IMG/VR virus record: IMGVR_UViG_3300047322_000298
Coordinates: 1 to 29,334 of that record
Origin: a virus
Direction: 5' to 3' (one strand)
Length of the DNA: 29,334 nt
Shown here piece after piece: positions 6,644-12,455 of the stretch. Position 1 is the first letter of the stretch, and each line of letters starts with the position of its first letter. Under the pieces are notes generated by a model. The model made no database searches. It was not told the origin of the DNA and worked only from the letters and a program-made list of their open reading frames with translations. The position numbers were made by a program, and so were the translations under genes.

Positions 6644-6669
6644 GTTGCCGAGGCCGTAGCCTCGGCAAC
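6644..6669. terminator. Perfect 11-bp stem-loop between leftward genes
   Basis: GTTGCCGAGGC and GCCTCGGCAAC flank a 4-nt loop. It follows the stop of the gene ending at 6682 when read leftward. No T-run follows on either strand, so it may be an attenuator or an RNA-processing or stability hairpin rather than a full terminator. Confidence 0.5.
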
Positions 6670-6681
6670 CGTCTGCTAAAC

Positions 6682-6951
6682 CTACGTGTCGCTGTCGTAC
6701 GAGAAGACGTGCTGTGGGTTCATGACCTTGTAGATCTCCTTCTTGTTCTTGCCGTAGGGGATGATCTCGACCGACTCCGCGATGCGTGAACCGGGCGTCT
6801 CGATGATGTGGCCCGCGCCGTCGGCTTTGGGCCGATCCGGCGAGTTGAAACGGAGCCGGTAGTGGCGAAGTAACTTCACCCCTCCCTTCACCCGTTCAAA
6901 CTCGATGAACCACACGTAATTGATGAGGGTTTCCTCGTAGATTTCAGGCAT
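6682..6951 (-). CDS. Phage hypothetical protein, 89 aa
   Basis: No family recognised. It has an N-terminal aromatic beta section (LINYVWFIEFERV), a basic middle, and ends KEIYKVMNPQHVFSYDSDT. The ATG at 6951 has TAGGAGACG upstream, within and after the stop of the previous gene. The palindrome at 6867-6877 is inside the gene and encodes K-L-L of GGVKLLRHY. Confidence 0.75.
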   Translation of the reverse strand: MPEIYEETLINYVWFIEFERVKGGVKLLRHYRLRFNSPDRPKADGAGHIIETPGSRIAESVEIIPYGKNKKEIYKVMNPQHVFSYDSDT

Positions 6952-6960
6952 TTTCGTCTC

Positions 6961-7254
6961 CTAGTTGGGTGCGACGCGGAAGAAGTCCGTCCGCAGCGAG
7001 CCGTTCGGCCCCTTGAAGTCATCCGTTTCAAACGCGCCGTACAGCTTAAACCCGTACTTGAACGGGATGCGGATACGCTGCGGGTCTGTCTTCCACCGTT
7101 GCGTCTTGCCGTTGCGACGTACGGCCCACCACTTACCAGAGTTCATGTGGACTTCGATCATGCCCTTGTCGAGCAACTCGTCGATGTTCTCGCGGGTGAT
7201 GTACTGGGGCACCGTGAGTGCCGCCAGTTCGTTGACGATTTCAGCCAAGGCCAC
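6961..7254 (-). CDS. Phage hypothetical protein, 97 aa
   Basis: A basic protein with MNSGKWWAVRRNGKTQRWKTDPQRIRIPFKYGFKLYGAFE. Aromatic and basic residues alternate in its beta-rich second half, which could suit nucleic-acid binding, but no domain is recognised. The start is GTG at 7254 with the conserved AACAGGAGCAAAAC leader directly upstream. The TAG stop is followed by the ribosome-binding site of the next gene. Confidence 0.77.
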   Translation of the reverse strand: MALAEIVNELAALTVPQYITRENIDELLDKGMIEVHMNSGKWWAVRRNGKTQRWKTDPQRIRIPFKYGFKLYGAFETDDFKGPNGSLRTDFFRVAPN

Positions 7255-7271
7255 CTGTTTTGCTCCTGTTG

Positions 7272-7286
7272 TTGAAGTTACTTCAA
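7272..7286. repeat. Dispersed palindrome over a stop codon (T centre)
   Basis: TTGAAGTTACTTCAA, a 15-bp odd palindrome, overlaps the TGA stop of the gene starting at 7480. Confidence 0.85.
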
Positions 7287-7480
7287 GCGATCCAGAGTTT
7301 CTTCTTCACGGACCACTTGTAGCCCCATTCGCGCATCTCTCTCGCGCCTGGATCGTCGCACTTGCACGTCCCGTCATCGCGATAGTGCGACGGCAGGAAG
7401 ATGTAGTGCAGACACGCCCGAGGATTGATTTGTAGCGCCCGCGTGGTCACGAGACGTTCAGAAACCGTTACTTTAGCCAT
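7283..7480 (-). CDS. Small phage protein, 65 aa
   Basis: It starts MAKVTVSERLVTTRALQINPRACLHYIFLPSHYRDDGTCKCDD and ends WGYKWSVKKKLWIA. Conserved-looking small phage protein with a C-x-C and Trp/Lys-rich C-terminus; function unknown. CGGAGTAAATCGA precedes the ATG, similar to the CGGAGTAAAACC before the ParB-like gene at 2063. Both products begin MAKV. Confidence 0.8.
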   Translation of the reverse strand: MAKVTVSERLVTTRALQINPRACLHYIFLPSHYRDDGTCKCDDPGAREMREWGYKWSVKKKLWIA

Positions 7481-7523
7481 TCGATTTACTCCGGCGGGCG
7501 GCGGGTTGCCCCGCCGGTTGAAG

Positions 7524-7718
7524 TTACTTCTTCTGCATCAGGTTGACGGAGAAGGACAAACCGTCCTTGCCGTCCACCTTAACCGAGCCGCCAGTGGACG
7601 CGACCAAGTTGGTCTTGCCCGTCTGGGAGGGCGGAGCCGCCTGGATCGACGCGGGACCGATGTCCATCGTGATGACCAGCTTGCTGCCCTTGACGGTGTA
7701 TTCGACGTTGTGTGCCAT
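7524..7718 (-). CDS. Small beta-rich phage protein, 64 aa
   Basis: MAHNVEYTVKGSKLVITMDIG followed by KTNLVASTGGSVKVDGKDGLSFSVNLMQKK. This two-part small protein is a familiar type in tailed phages and lacks a known function. Its TAA stop is supplied by the palindrome at 7520-7530 read on the minus strand (GAAGTAACTTC). It is first in the operon driven by the promoter at 7792-7820. Confidence 0.82.
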   Translation of the reverse strand: MAHNVEYTVKGSKLVITMDIGPASIQAAPPSQTGKTNLVASTGGSVKVDGKDGLSFSVNLMQKK

Positions 7719-7734
7719 TTTCTGGGTTCCGCTT

Positions 7735-7747
7735 GGAAGTTACTTCC
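7735..7747. repeat. Dispersed palindrome in a leader region (T centre)
   Basis: GGAAGTTACTTCC lies between the promoter at 7792-7820 and the start codon at 7718, so it would be in the 5' untranslated region. Confidence 0.88.
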
Positions 7748-7791
7748 TCGGCTCATTGCCGAGAAGTTCGGCCGGTTTTCGACCGTCAGCA

Positions 7792-7820
7792 AGTCTACCA
7801 CCCTGCAAAATGTATGTCAA
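7792..7820 (-). promoter_or_regulatory. Sigma-70 promoter, leftward
   Basis: On the minus strand, TTGACA (7820-7815), a 17-bp spacer and TAGACT (7797-7792). It shares the TTGACATAC extended -35 and drives the leftward small-gene operon. A variant palindrome, GGAAGTGACTTCC at 7846-7858, lies 25 bp upstream. Confidence 0.85.
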
Positions 7821-7845
7821 GCCATGTTTTAGCCCACAACACAGT

Positions 7846-7858
7846 GGAAGTGACTTCC
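7846..7858. repeat. Variant palindrome site with G centre
   Basis: GGAAGTGACTTCC keeps both 6-bp arms but has a different central base. Confidence 0.7.
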
Positions 7859-7914
7859 GGAAACACATGCGCTCGCGCGGATCGCGATCACATGAAAAAC
7901 GGGCGCGCATCGTC

Positions 7915-8040
7915 ATGCGTACGCGACACGTGATCCCACACGCGAGTACGCGTACCCGTACGCGCGCCCACACGTCACCGCGTACGCTCACGGGTACCGG
8001 CGCGCATACACGCGCACGCACGCGCCGGTGTACGCGAGTG
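7915..8040. repeat. Alternating purine-pyrimidine (CG/CA/TA) tract 2
   Basis: About 125 bp of alternating CG, CA/TG and TA steps with many GTAC, CGTACG and CGCG elements. It lies upstream of the tandem repeats at 8087-8185, mirroring the tract at 2270-2440. No gene is supported; the frames across it are low-complexity. Confidence 0.83.
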
Positions 8041-8086
8041 GCCGCGCCGGGAGATCACCCACGCATACGAGAGGACTGCGACCGCG

Positions 8087-8185
8087 CTACCCACTCCGCC
8101 ACTACGCGCGTCTACCCAGTCCGCCACTACGCACATCACCCACTCCGCCACTACGCGCGTGTACCCAGTCCGCCACTACGCACAA
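8087..8185. repeat. Four tandem 25-bp repeats
   Basis: Four adjacent units of 24-25 bp with the core ACCCASTCCGCCACTACGC start at 8087, 8112, 8137 and 8161. Units 1 and 3 carry ACTCC and end GCGCGT; units 2 and 4 carry AGTCC and end GCACA, so the array looks like two copies of a two-unit repeat. The first 20 bp of unit 4 also occur at 2585-2604. The array ends 9 bp before the -35 of the promoter at 8194. Iteron, operator or partition-site roles are possible. Confidence 0.85.
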
Positions 8186-8193
8186 CAGAGAAC

Positions 8194-8222
8194 TTGACAT
8201 ACGTTCTGCGTGGCACTATGCT
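8194..8222 (+). promoter_or_regulatory. Sigma-70 promoter, rightward
   Basis: TTGACA (8194-8199), a 17-bp spacer and TATGCT (8217-8222), with the TTGACATAC extended -35. A palindrome site at 8249-8259 falls about 20 bp past the expected start of transcription, before the gene at 8270. Confidence 0.88.
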
Positions 8223-8248
8223 TGAGAACGATCGAAATTCCTCGGTCA

Positions 8249-8259
8249 GAAGTAACTTC
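8249..8259. repeat. Palindrome site between promoter and first gene
   Basis: GAAGTAACTTC lies in the short leader of the rightward operon, between the -10 at 8217 and the ATG at 8270, where a bound protein could block initiation or early elongation. Confidence 0.85.
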
Positions 8260-8269
8260 CGGAGACGAG

Positions 8270-8530
8270 ATGATAACGATAAAACTAAGCGACCTTGAAG
8301 CGGCCTATAAGCAAACCTTCCACAAAGCCACGCCGCACCACGATGTAAACTTCAAGCTGGTGCGGGAACTGACGGGAGAGAAAGACCCTGATGTCACCAT
8401 GGCTCTGATCTTCATCGAAGAAAAGAACACTGGCTATGACGGCGTATTCGAACGCTACCTGTGCAACGCCGGTAAGCAGAAAATGGCCTTCAAGGTAGAT
8501 CTGATGCCGGGTTCCATCGGCGCGAAATGA
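8270..8530 (+). CDS. Phage hypothetical protein, 86 aa
   Basis: It starts MITIKLSDLEAAYKQTFHKATPHHD and ends with a beta-rich KQKMAFKVDLMPGSIGAK. No family recognised. The ATG at 8270 has GGAG at 8261-8264. The longer frame from 8210 would run across the promoter -10 and the palindrome, so I rejected it. First gene of the rightward operon. Confidence 0.78.
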   Translation: MITIKLSDLEAAYKQTFHKATPHHDVNFKLVRELTGEKDPDVTMALIFIEEKNTGYDGVFERYLCNAGKQKMAFKVDLMPGSIGAK

Positions 8531-8540
8531 AAGGGACACC

Positions 8541-8816
8541 ATGTCCACGACCATAGACGACAATGGACTATCCTACCGGGCGCAGATCGAAGCCCTGGAA
8601 GTAGGCGAGTGCATGATGCGCGGCGCGCGTTTCGACGCCGATGAAACGCTGAAGCACGTCCCGCGTGAGTACCTACGCACTCTTAGGCTTGGTATGCAGC
8701 CGACCGTGCAGCGCATACAAGAGCGCACCGGGCGGAAGTACCTCACCGAGACGTTCGAAGGACGCACATCGTCCCGAGACATCGGTGCCGTGTTGATGAT
8801 AACCAGAACCGAGTGA
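8541..8816 (+). CDS. Phage hypothetical protein, 91 aa
   Basis: A charged, Arg-rich protein containing ALEVGECMMRGARFDADETLKHVPREYLRTLRLGMQPTVQRIQERTGRKY and ending VLMITRTE. The short repeating pattern suggests a small alpha/beta nucleic-acid-associated protein, but no family is named. AAAGGGA precedes the ATG at 8541, 10 nt after the previous stop. Confidence 0.77.
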   Translation: MSTTIDDNGLSYRAQIEALEVGECMMRGARFDADETLKHVPREYLRTLRLGMQPTVQRIQERTGRKYLTETFEGRTSSRDIGAVLMITRTE

Positions 8817-8818
8817 AA

Positions 8819-8834
8819 GGAAGTAACTTCCATG
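8819..8834. promoter_or_regulatory. Palindrome fused to ribosome-binding site and ATG
   Basis: GAAAGGAAGTAACTTCCATG: the 13-bp element (8819-8831) ends exactly at the ATG of the next gene (8832), and its left arm supplies the Shine-Dalgarno AAAGGAAG. A protein bound here could block translation or transcription. The same fusion precedes the fibre gene starting at 19892. Confidence 0.85.
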
Positions 8835-9266
8835 ATCCCCGTCTACCAGCGAACCGGCGCTAAGACCGGCGAACAAGGCGATTGTTTCACCGCATGTCTG
8901 GCATCGCTGTTTCATCTACCCATGAACAAGGTGCCCAACTTTAACGAAGGAGCGATGAACGGCCAACCATTGCCCGCCGCGAGTTCCGAGGCGTTACGTG
9001 AATGGTTACAACCGAAAGGATGCGAGTACATCGAGATCGGCTTCCACGTCCCATCGAAGCTGGCCATGCTGGCCCAAATGGGATCTGTCACGCCGAATAT
9101 GTATTACTTCCTGATTGGACGTACCGGCACCTACACGATACACTCAGTCGTGGCGAAGGGTGGCGAGATCGTACACGATCCAGCCTCTCCGGTCGGCCAG
9201 GATTGCTTACGTGGACCGTGCCACGACGGCTTCTGGCGGGTCGGATTTTTCCCACATCTTTTGTGA
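8832..9266 (+). CDS. Cysteine-peptidase-like phage protein, 144 aa
   Basis: The sequence has a papain/C39-like layout: G-D-C-F-T-A-C-L-A-S near 16-25 puts Cys18 at the start of a helix, and I-H-S-V-V-A-K-G-G-E-I-V-H-D-P near 103-117 gives a possible catalytic His104 with Asp116 nearby. Small phage proteins with GDCF..C.ASL and H.VV..GG.IVHDP are common and usually annotated as hypothetical. Proteolytic activity is inferred from the spacing only. The start at 8832 has the palindrome as its ribosome-binding site, and the TGA stop lies in the 19-bp palindrome at 9261-9279. Confidence 0.8.
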   Translation: MIPVYQRTGAKTGEQGDCFTACLASLFHLPMNKVPNFNEGAMNGQPLPAASSEALREWLQPKGCEYIEIGFHVPSKLAMLAQMGSVTPNMYYFLIGRTGTYTIHSVVAKGGEIVHDPASPVGQDCLRGPCHDGFWRVGFFPHLL

Positions 9267-9279
9267 AGTAACTTCACAA
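9261..9279. repeat. Extended 19-bp palindrome over a stop codon
   Basis: TTGTGAAGTAACTTCACAA has 9-bp arms around a central A. It includes the TGA stop of the preceding gene and ends 6 bp before the -35 of the next promoter, a position suited to repression or activation. Confidence 0.9.
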
Positions 9280-9285
9280 TCCCGC

Positions 9286-9315
9286 TTGACATGCAAACGG
9301 CATGGTGCTTAAATA
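9286..9315 (+). promoter_or_regulatory. Sigma-70 promoter of the second ParB-like gene
   Basis: TTGACA (9286-9291) is followed at 17-18 bp by TTAAAT/TAAATA (9309-9315). The AT-rich -10 is the weaker part. It lies directly after the 19-bp palindrome at 9261-9279. Confidence 0.75.
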
Positions 9316-9375
9316 ATCGGGCCGGGAAGACATCTTTCCCGGTCCAAACAATACCTGAAAGGCAAGCGTCTTCCC

Positions 9376-10620
9376 ATGGCAAAACAAGCGAAAGCAGCGG
9401 CCAAAGTGCCCAAGGCAAAGGCCGTGTCACCCAGCCGCGTCAGTATGAAAATAGTCGAGTTCACTCCCGCCACGCTTGGCGATGCGCTCGCCAGTTCCGG
9501 CGCGACCAAGACCGGCAAGATGTACATGGTTGACCTCGACGGCATTACCATTGCGCCAGGGTTCAACCTGAGAGTGACGGATACCCCCGACTACCGGGAG
9601 GGCATCCGCGAACTGGCCGACAGCATGAAGGCCGAAGGCTACTACGACAGCCAACCCATCGGCGTGTTCCCCGCCGAGGTTGGTGACGAGACGCGGCTGG
9701 TGCTGATCTCCGGTCATCGCCGGTACGAAGCCGCCAAGCTGGCGGCGAGTGAAGGCGCGGACATCACCCGTCTGCCGGTCGTGTTGAAGAAACCGGGATC
9801 GTCCGACATGGATCTGGCGGTGTCTCTGTGGAAGGAGAACATCGGCGTTCGCCCGACGATCCTTGAGCGTGCGGTGCTGGCCAACCGCATGATGAAGACC
9901 GGCATGGACGATGACGATATCGCCGCCCGTCTTGGCGTCACGAACAAGCACGTTCGCGACATGAAGACAATCATCAACGCGCCGAAGGGCGTGCGTGATC
10001 TGATCCGCGACAACAAACTCGCGGCCTATGAGGCGATTGCACAGCTTCGCAAAGACCCCACCGGAAACAAGATCATGGAAGCGGCGGCGAAGATCGAGGC
10101 GAAAGCCGCCGAGAACGAACTGAAGAAAGCCGAGAAGCTGACGCGGAAGACCCTCGAAGCCAACGGGGAAAAGCCGCGCAACCTGATGGCCACTTCGCGG
10201 ATGAACTTCGCGGTCAAGGCTGGCTTTGAATTTCTCCTCGAAGACGTGGAGCCGTTCATGGGCCTGATCGACCACGACGACAGTTGGTTCAAGGCCACCC
10301 GTTCGACCAAGAAAAAGATCGCCCTCTCCGATATCGAGTTCGATGTCAAGATCAAGCGGACGAAGACGACCGAGGAACTGGCGGCGGAAGACGCGCTTGC
10401 CGCCCAGGTCGCGATTGACAAGGCGGCGGCGAAGGCCGCGAAGACCAACGGCAACAAGGCGACAGCCGTCAAGCACGACGATCTCGGGCCGGATGACGAG
10501 GAAGATGACGACGATCTGTCCGAGAACGAGAACGAAGACGAGAGTGAGAACGCCGAAGAAGCCAACGCTCCCGATCTACGGGCACTCGGCATCGCTGAAC
10601 CGGCTACCGGCGAACTCTGA
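9376..10620 (+). CDS. ParB/Srx-fold DNA-binding protein with acidic C-terminus
   Basis: A 414-aa protein. The N-terminal ~40 residues are basic. Residues ~57-140 form the ParB nuclease-like domain: I-A-P-G-F-N-L-R near 59-66, I-R-E-L-A-D-S-M-K-A-E-G-Y near 77-89 and the signature I-S-G-H-R-R at 111-116. A helix-turn-helix (DDDDIAARLGVTNKHVRDMKTII) lies near 178-200. The last ~60 residues are very acidic (DDEEDDDDLSENENEDES). ParB-family phage proteins act in partition, repression or as nucleases. The acidic tail resembles DNA-mimic or histone-binding tails, while the paralogue at 525-2063 has a basic/Ala-rich tail. The gene has its own promoter and terminator; no obvious close Shine-Dalgarno is seen before 9376. 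Confidence 0.88.
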   Translation: MAKQAKAAAKVPKAKAVSPSRVSMKIVEFTPATLGDALASSGATKTGKMYMVDLDGITIAPGFNLRVTDTPDYREGIRELADSMKAEGYYDSQPIGVFPAEVGDETRLVLISGHRRYEAAKLAASEGADITRLPVVLKKPGSSDMDLAVSLWKENIGVRPTILERAVLANRMMKTGMDDDDIAARLGVTNKHVRDMKTIINAPKGVRDLIRDNKLAAYEAIAQLRKDPTGNKIMEAAAKIEAKAAENELKKAEKLTRKTLEANGEKPRNLMATSRMNFAVKAGFEFLLEDVEPFMGLIDHDDSWFKATRSTKKKIALSDIEFDVKIKRTKTTEELAAEDALAAQVAIDKAAAKAAKTNGNKATAVKHDDLGPDDEEDDDDLSENENEDESENAEEANAPDLRALGIAEPATGEL

Positions 10621-10624
10621 TCGC

Positions 10625-10639
10625 CGGAAGTTACTTCCG
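10625..10639. repeat. Dispersed palindrome site (T centre)
   Basis: CGGAAGTTACTTCCG lies between the stop of the ParB-like gene and its terminator hairpin. Confidence 0.88.
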
Positions 10640-10645
10640 ATGAAC

Positions 10646-10672
10646 GGCGGGGTCGCGAGGCCCCGCCTTTTT
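10646..10672 (+). terminator. Rho-independent terminator after the ParB-like gene
   Basis: GGCGGGG and CCCCGCC form a 7-bp stem around an 8-nt loop, followed by TTTTT. It directly follows the motif site. Confidence 0.9.
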
Positions 10673-10687
10673 CGTATGGAGAAAGCG

Positions 10688-10873
10688 ATGCAAACTTACA
10701 AAGTCGTCACCCGATACGGCATGACCTGGGCCAACCGGTTCGTGTCGGAAGAAGGTGCGTGGAACAGACTGTTGGCGTTGAAACAAATGCCCAATACCAA
10801 GGCGAGTCGTGAGAAGCTGATCGCCCAAGGCTGGGTAGTCAGACCGGCGGAAGACGTAAGGGTTCAGGAATGA
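10688..10873 (+). CDS. Small phage protein, 61 aa
   Basis: MQTYKVVTRYGMTWANRFVSEEGAWNRLLALKQMPNTKASREKLIAQGWVVRP: a compact beta-alpha protein with an N-terminal strand and a C-terminal GW-V motif. No known function. GGAG 7 nt upstream supports the ATG at 10688 rather than the long overlapping frame from 10343, which reads the acidic tail of the ParB gene out of frame. Its TGA overlaps the ATG of the methyltransferase gene. Confidence 0.78.
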   Translation: MQTYKVVTRYGMTWANRFVSEEGAWNRLLALKQMPNTKASREKLIAQGWVVRPAEDVRVQE

Positions 10874-11580
10874 TGGACCAGAACGAAGCCTACCTATGGT
10901 TACGCGAACGTCTGATCGGCCCGGTGAGCGGCGGCACCGCTCGTGTCATAGCCACCGCGTTGTCGGGCGACCTCGCCCGGCTGGTCAACCGACAGGGACC
11001 AATCGACCCGTGGGGTTGGAACGAACGCATCAAGGACTACCATTTCGAAACAGGCTACCCCGATGCGCTGTTCATAGCCGCCGATGGCCGTCTGGTCGGG
11101 ACGTGGATCATGGGCAATGACTATCGGGTGAAGTCAGAGTTCTACGGCGGGTACCCGGCCACCTATCTCGCCCGAGTACAGGCGCTGTTCCGTGACAAGA
11201 AGCGCACCTTGCACCTGTTCTCGGGCCGAGTGGATATCGAAACATTCCCCGGCGACACGGTGGACATCAACGACGATCTCAACCCGACCTACGTGGACGA
11301 CGCGCAAACCCTGGAGCGTGTGCCGCTGGAAGACTACGATTTGGTACTGGCTGATCCACCTTACTCGCAAGAGGACGCGGATCACTACATGACCTCGACG
11401 ATCAAACGAAACGTAGTGATGAGGGCACTGGCCCGGTTGCCCGCCGGAGCGCATGTCGTATGGCTCGATCAGGTCTTACCGATGTGGCGCAAGGATACCT
11501 TCGATCTCGCGGGCTGCGTCGGGATCGTCAAGTCAACTAATCACCGCTTCCGCGTCATGTGCATCTTCAGGAGGAAATGA
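10870..11580 (+). CDS. Adenine-type DNA methyltransferase-like protein, 236 aa
   Basis: Residues 162-165 are the D-P-P-Y catalytic motif (LVLADPPYSQEDADHYM), and an upstream LHLFSGRV (115-121) with following acidic residues resembles the AdoMet-binding motif I. The order (AdoMet motif before DPPY) fits N6-adenine methyltransferases. At 236 aa with little room for a separate recognition domain, specificity is uncertain. The N-terminal ~110 residues (IDPWGWNERIKDYHFETGYPDALFIAADGRLVGTW) are less typical. No restriction enzyme gene is adjacent, so an orphan phage methylase is likely, for protection from host restriction or for regulation. Start overlaps the previous stop (ATGA). Confidence 0.8.
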   Translation: MMDQNEAYLWLRERLIGPVSGGTARVIATALSGDLARLVNRQGPIDPWGWNERIKDYHFETGYPDALFIAADGRLVGTWIMGNDYRVKSEFYGGYPATYLARVQALFRDKKRTLHLFSGRVDIETFPGDTVDINDDLNPTYVDDAQTLERVPLEDYDLVLADPPYSQEDADHYMTSTIKRNVVMRALARLPAGAHVVWLDQVLPMWRKDTFDLAGCVGIVKSTNHRFRVMCIFRRK

Positions 11581-11879
11581 TGGCCGATCCCAACAACATG
11601 CCGGAACGGTTGTACGCCCTGGCGAAAGCGATTGAACGGGTTCTGATCGCGGACCATGGCCAGCGGCATTGGATGAAGAACTCCCCGCCACTGGATGTCT
11701 CCTACGCGGATGCCGTGAACCACTACGGCGGGCCGGGAGTTGGCCTCGACCTCTGGGTCATGTGTTCCGCCGTCGAGCAGTTGCGGATCGCGTGGCTCGG
11801 AAGTAACTTCCCGCTGATGGATCATCAACTGCCGCCGCCTGTTCCGCCGATACTGGATGCGGCAAATGAAAAACTGTGA
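11580..11879 (+). CDS. Phage hypothetical protein, 99 aa
   Basis: An acidic, helical protein with RLYALAKAIERVLIADHGQRHWMKNSPP followed by GLDLWVMCSAVEQLRIAWLG and a Pro-rich end. Unknown family. A perfect AGGAGG at 11569-11574 serves ATG 11580 (5 nt spacing) rather than the adjacent ATG at 11577. The 13-bp palindrome at 11799-11811 is in frame as G-S-N-F, a different reading frame from the EVTS copies. Confidence 0.75.
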   Translation: MADPNNMPERLYALAKAIERVLIADHGQRHWMKNSPPLDVSYADAVNHYGGPGVGLDLWVMCSAVEQLRIAWLGSNFPLMDHQLPPPVPPILDAANEKL

Positions 11880-11964
11880 ACCAATGCGAGGGATCGCCTT
11901 CGGTATCCTGTTCGCCATCCCCGTGTGGAGTCTCCTGGCGCTTCTGCTATGGTGGTTGAGTTGA
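11866..11964 (+). CDS. Tiny membrane protein, 32 aa
   Basis: The ORF starts MKNCEPMRG, then has a strong hydrophobic helix (IAFGILFAIPVWSLLALLLWW) and ends LS-TGA. It overlaps the 3' end of the upstream gene by 14 nt. The -35 of the promoter at 11961 overlaps its stop codon. One transmembrane protein, with no family recognised. Existence is inferred from the compact overlapping arrangement and the hydrophobic sequence. Confidence 0.5.
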   Translation: MKNCEPMRGIAFGILFAIPVWSLLALLLWWLS

Positions 11965-11989
11965 CATACGCGGTGCGTTGTGAGATAAT
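11961..11989 (+). promoter_or_regulatory. Sigma-70 promoter, rightward
   Basis: TTGACA (11961-11966), a 17-bp spacer and GATAAT (11984-11989). It closely resembles the leftward promoter at 6276-6304 across the spacer (CGTGCGTTGTG and GGTGCGTTGTG), suggesting a duplicated promoter cassette. Confidence 0.9.
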
Positions 11990-12019
11990 GGACATGCTGA
12001 AAAAGGAAAGGACATCAGC

Positions 12020-12385
12020 ATGAAAGCGATACGCATCAATCCAGCCGCCCGCACCGTACTTGAGGTCGAGTATCCCGACGGTTTCCGCAGCATCCAACAA
12101 GCCGTCTCCGACGGCAATGGCCACACCACCTTCTGTCTCGCCGGATATCACAAGTACGATACGGTCTTCGTCAATGACGACGGCCTGTACTGCTTCGACA
12201 CCTTCTTCGAACTGCCGGGTTGCGGCCAGGGCCTGTTCGCCGGTCCCGCGCTGATCGTCGGCACGGAGATCGACGACACCGACCGAACGCGCCCGCCGGA
12301 GTCAACAGTCGAAGAAGTAACTTCCAAGATCAAATGGCACAACCGATCAAGTGCCCGCGACCGGGCCAAAGAACTCGGCATCTAA
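12020..12385 (+). CDS. Phage hypothetical protein, 121 aa
   Basis: It starts MKAIRINPAARTVLEVEYPDGFRSIQQAV, then FCLAGYHKYDTVFVNDDGLYCFDTFFELPGCGQGLFAGPALIVGTEIDD. This overall pattern (MKAIRI-P-A-RTV.EVE, then VNDDGLY) is a familiar phage protein type whose role is not known to me. The first ORF behind the near-consensus promoter at 11961, with AAAGGA upstream of the ATG. The palindrome core at 12314-12324 is translated as EVTS in the C-terminal segment. It ends just before a strong terminator. Confidence 0.8.
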   Translation: MKAIRINPAARTVLEVEYPDGFRSIQQAVSDGNGHTTFCLAGYHKYDTVFVNDDGLYCFDTFFELPGCGQGLFAGPALIVGTEIDDTDRTRPPESTVEEVTSKIKWHNRSSARDRAKELGI

Positions 12386-12390
12386 AAGAA

Positions 12391-12417
12391 AAGCCCCGCC
12401 GGTTGGCGGGGCTTTTT
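12391..12417 (+). terminator. Rho-independent terminator
   Basis: AAGCCCCGCC and GGCGGGGCTT form a 10-bp stem around a GGTT loop, followed by TTT. It ends the transcript from the promoter at 11961. Confidence 0.93.
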
Positions 12418-12431
12418 CGATGTGCTAGGAT
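12403..12431 (+). promoter_or_regulatory. Possible promoter for the beta-helix gene
   Basis: TTGGCG (12403-12408), 17 bp and TAGGAT (12426-12431). The -35 lies inside the terminator stem, so termination and initiation would overlap. Both boxes are imperfect. Confidence 0.4.
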
Positions 12432-12455
12432 GCCGTCGCACTCAGGGGGATCATC

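Noticed and set aside
8087-8185. CRISPR array
   Set aside because: The units are directly adjacent with no unique spacers, and no cas genes are present.
7543-8298. A 251-codon rightward frame across the second control region
   Set aside because: It crosses a leftward gene, two promoters, the alternating tract and the tandem repeats; the content is low-complexity.
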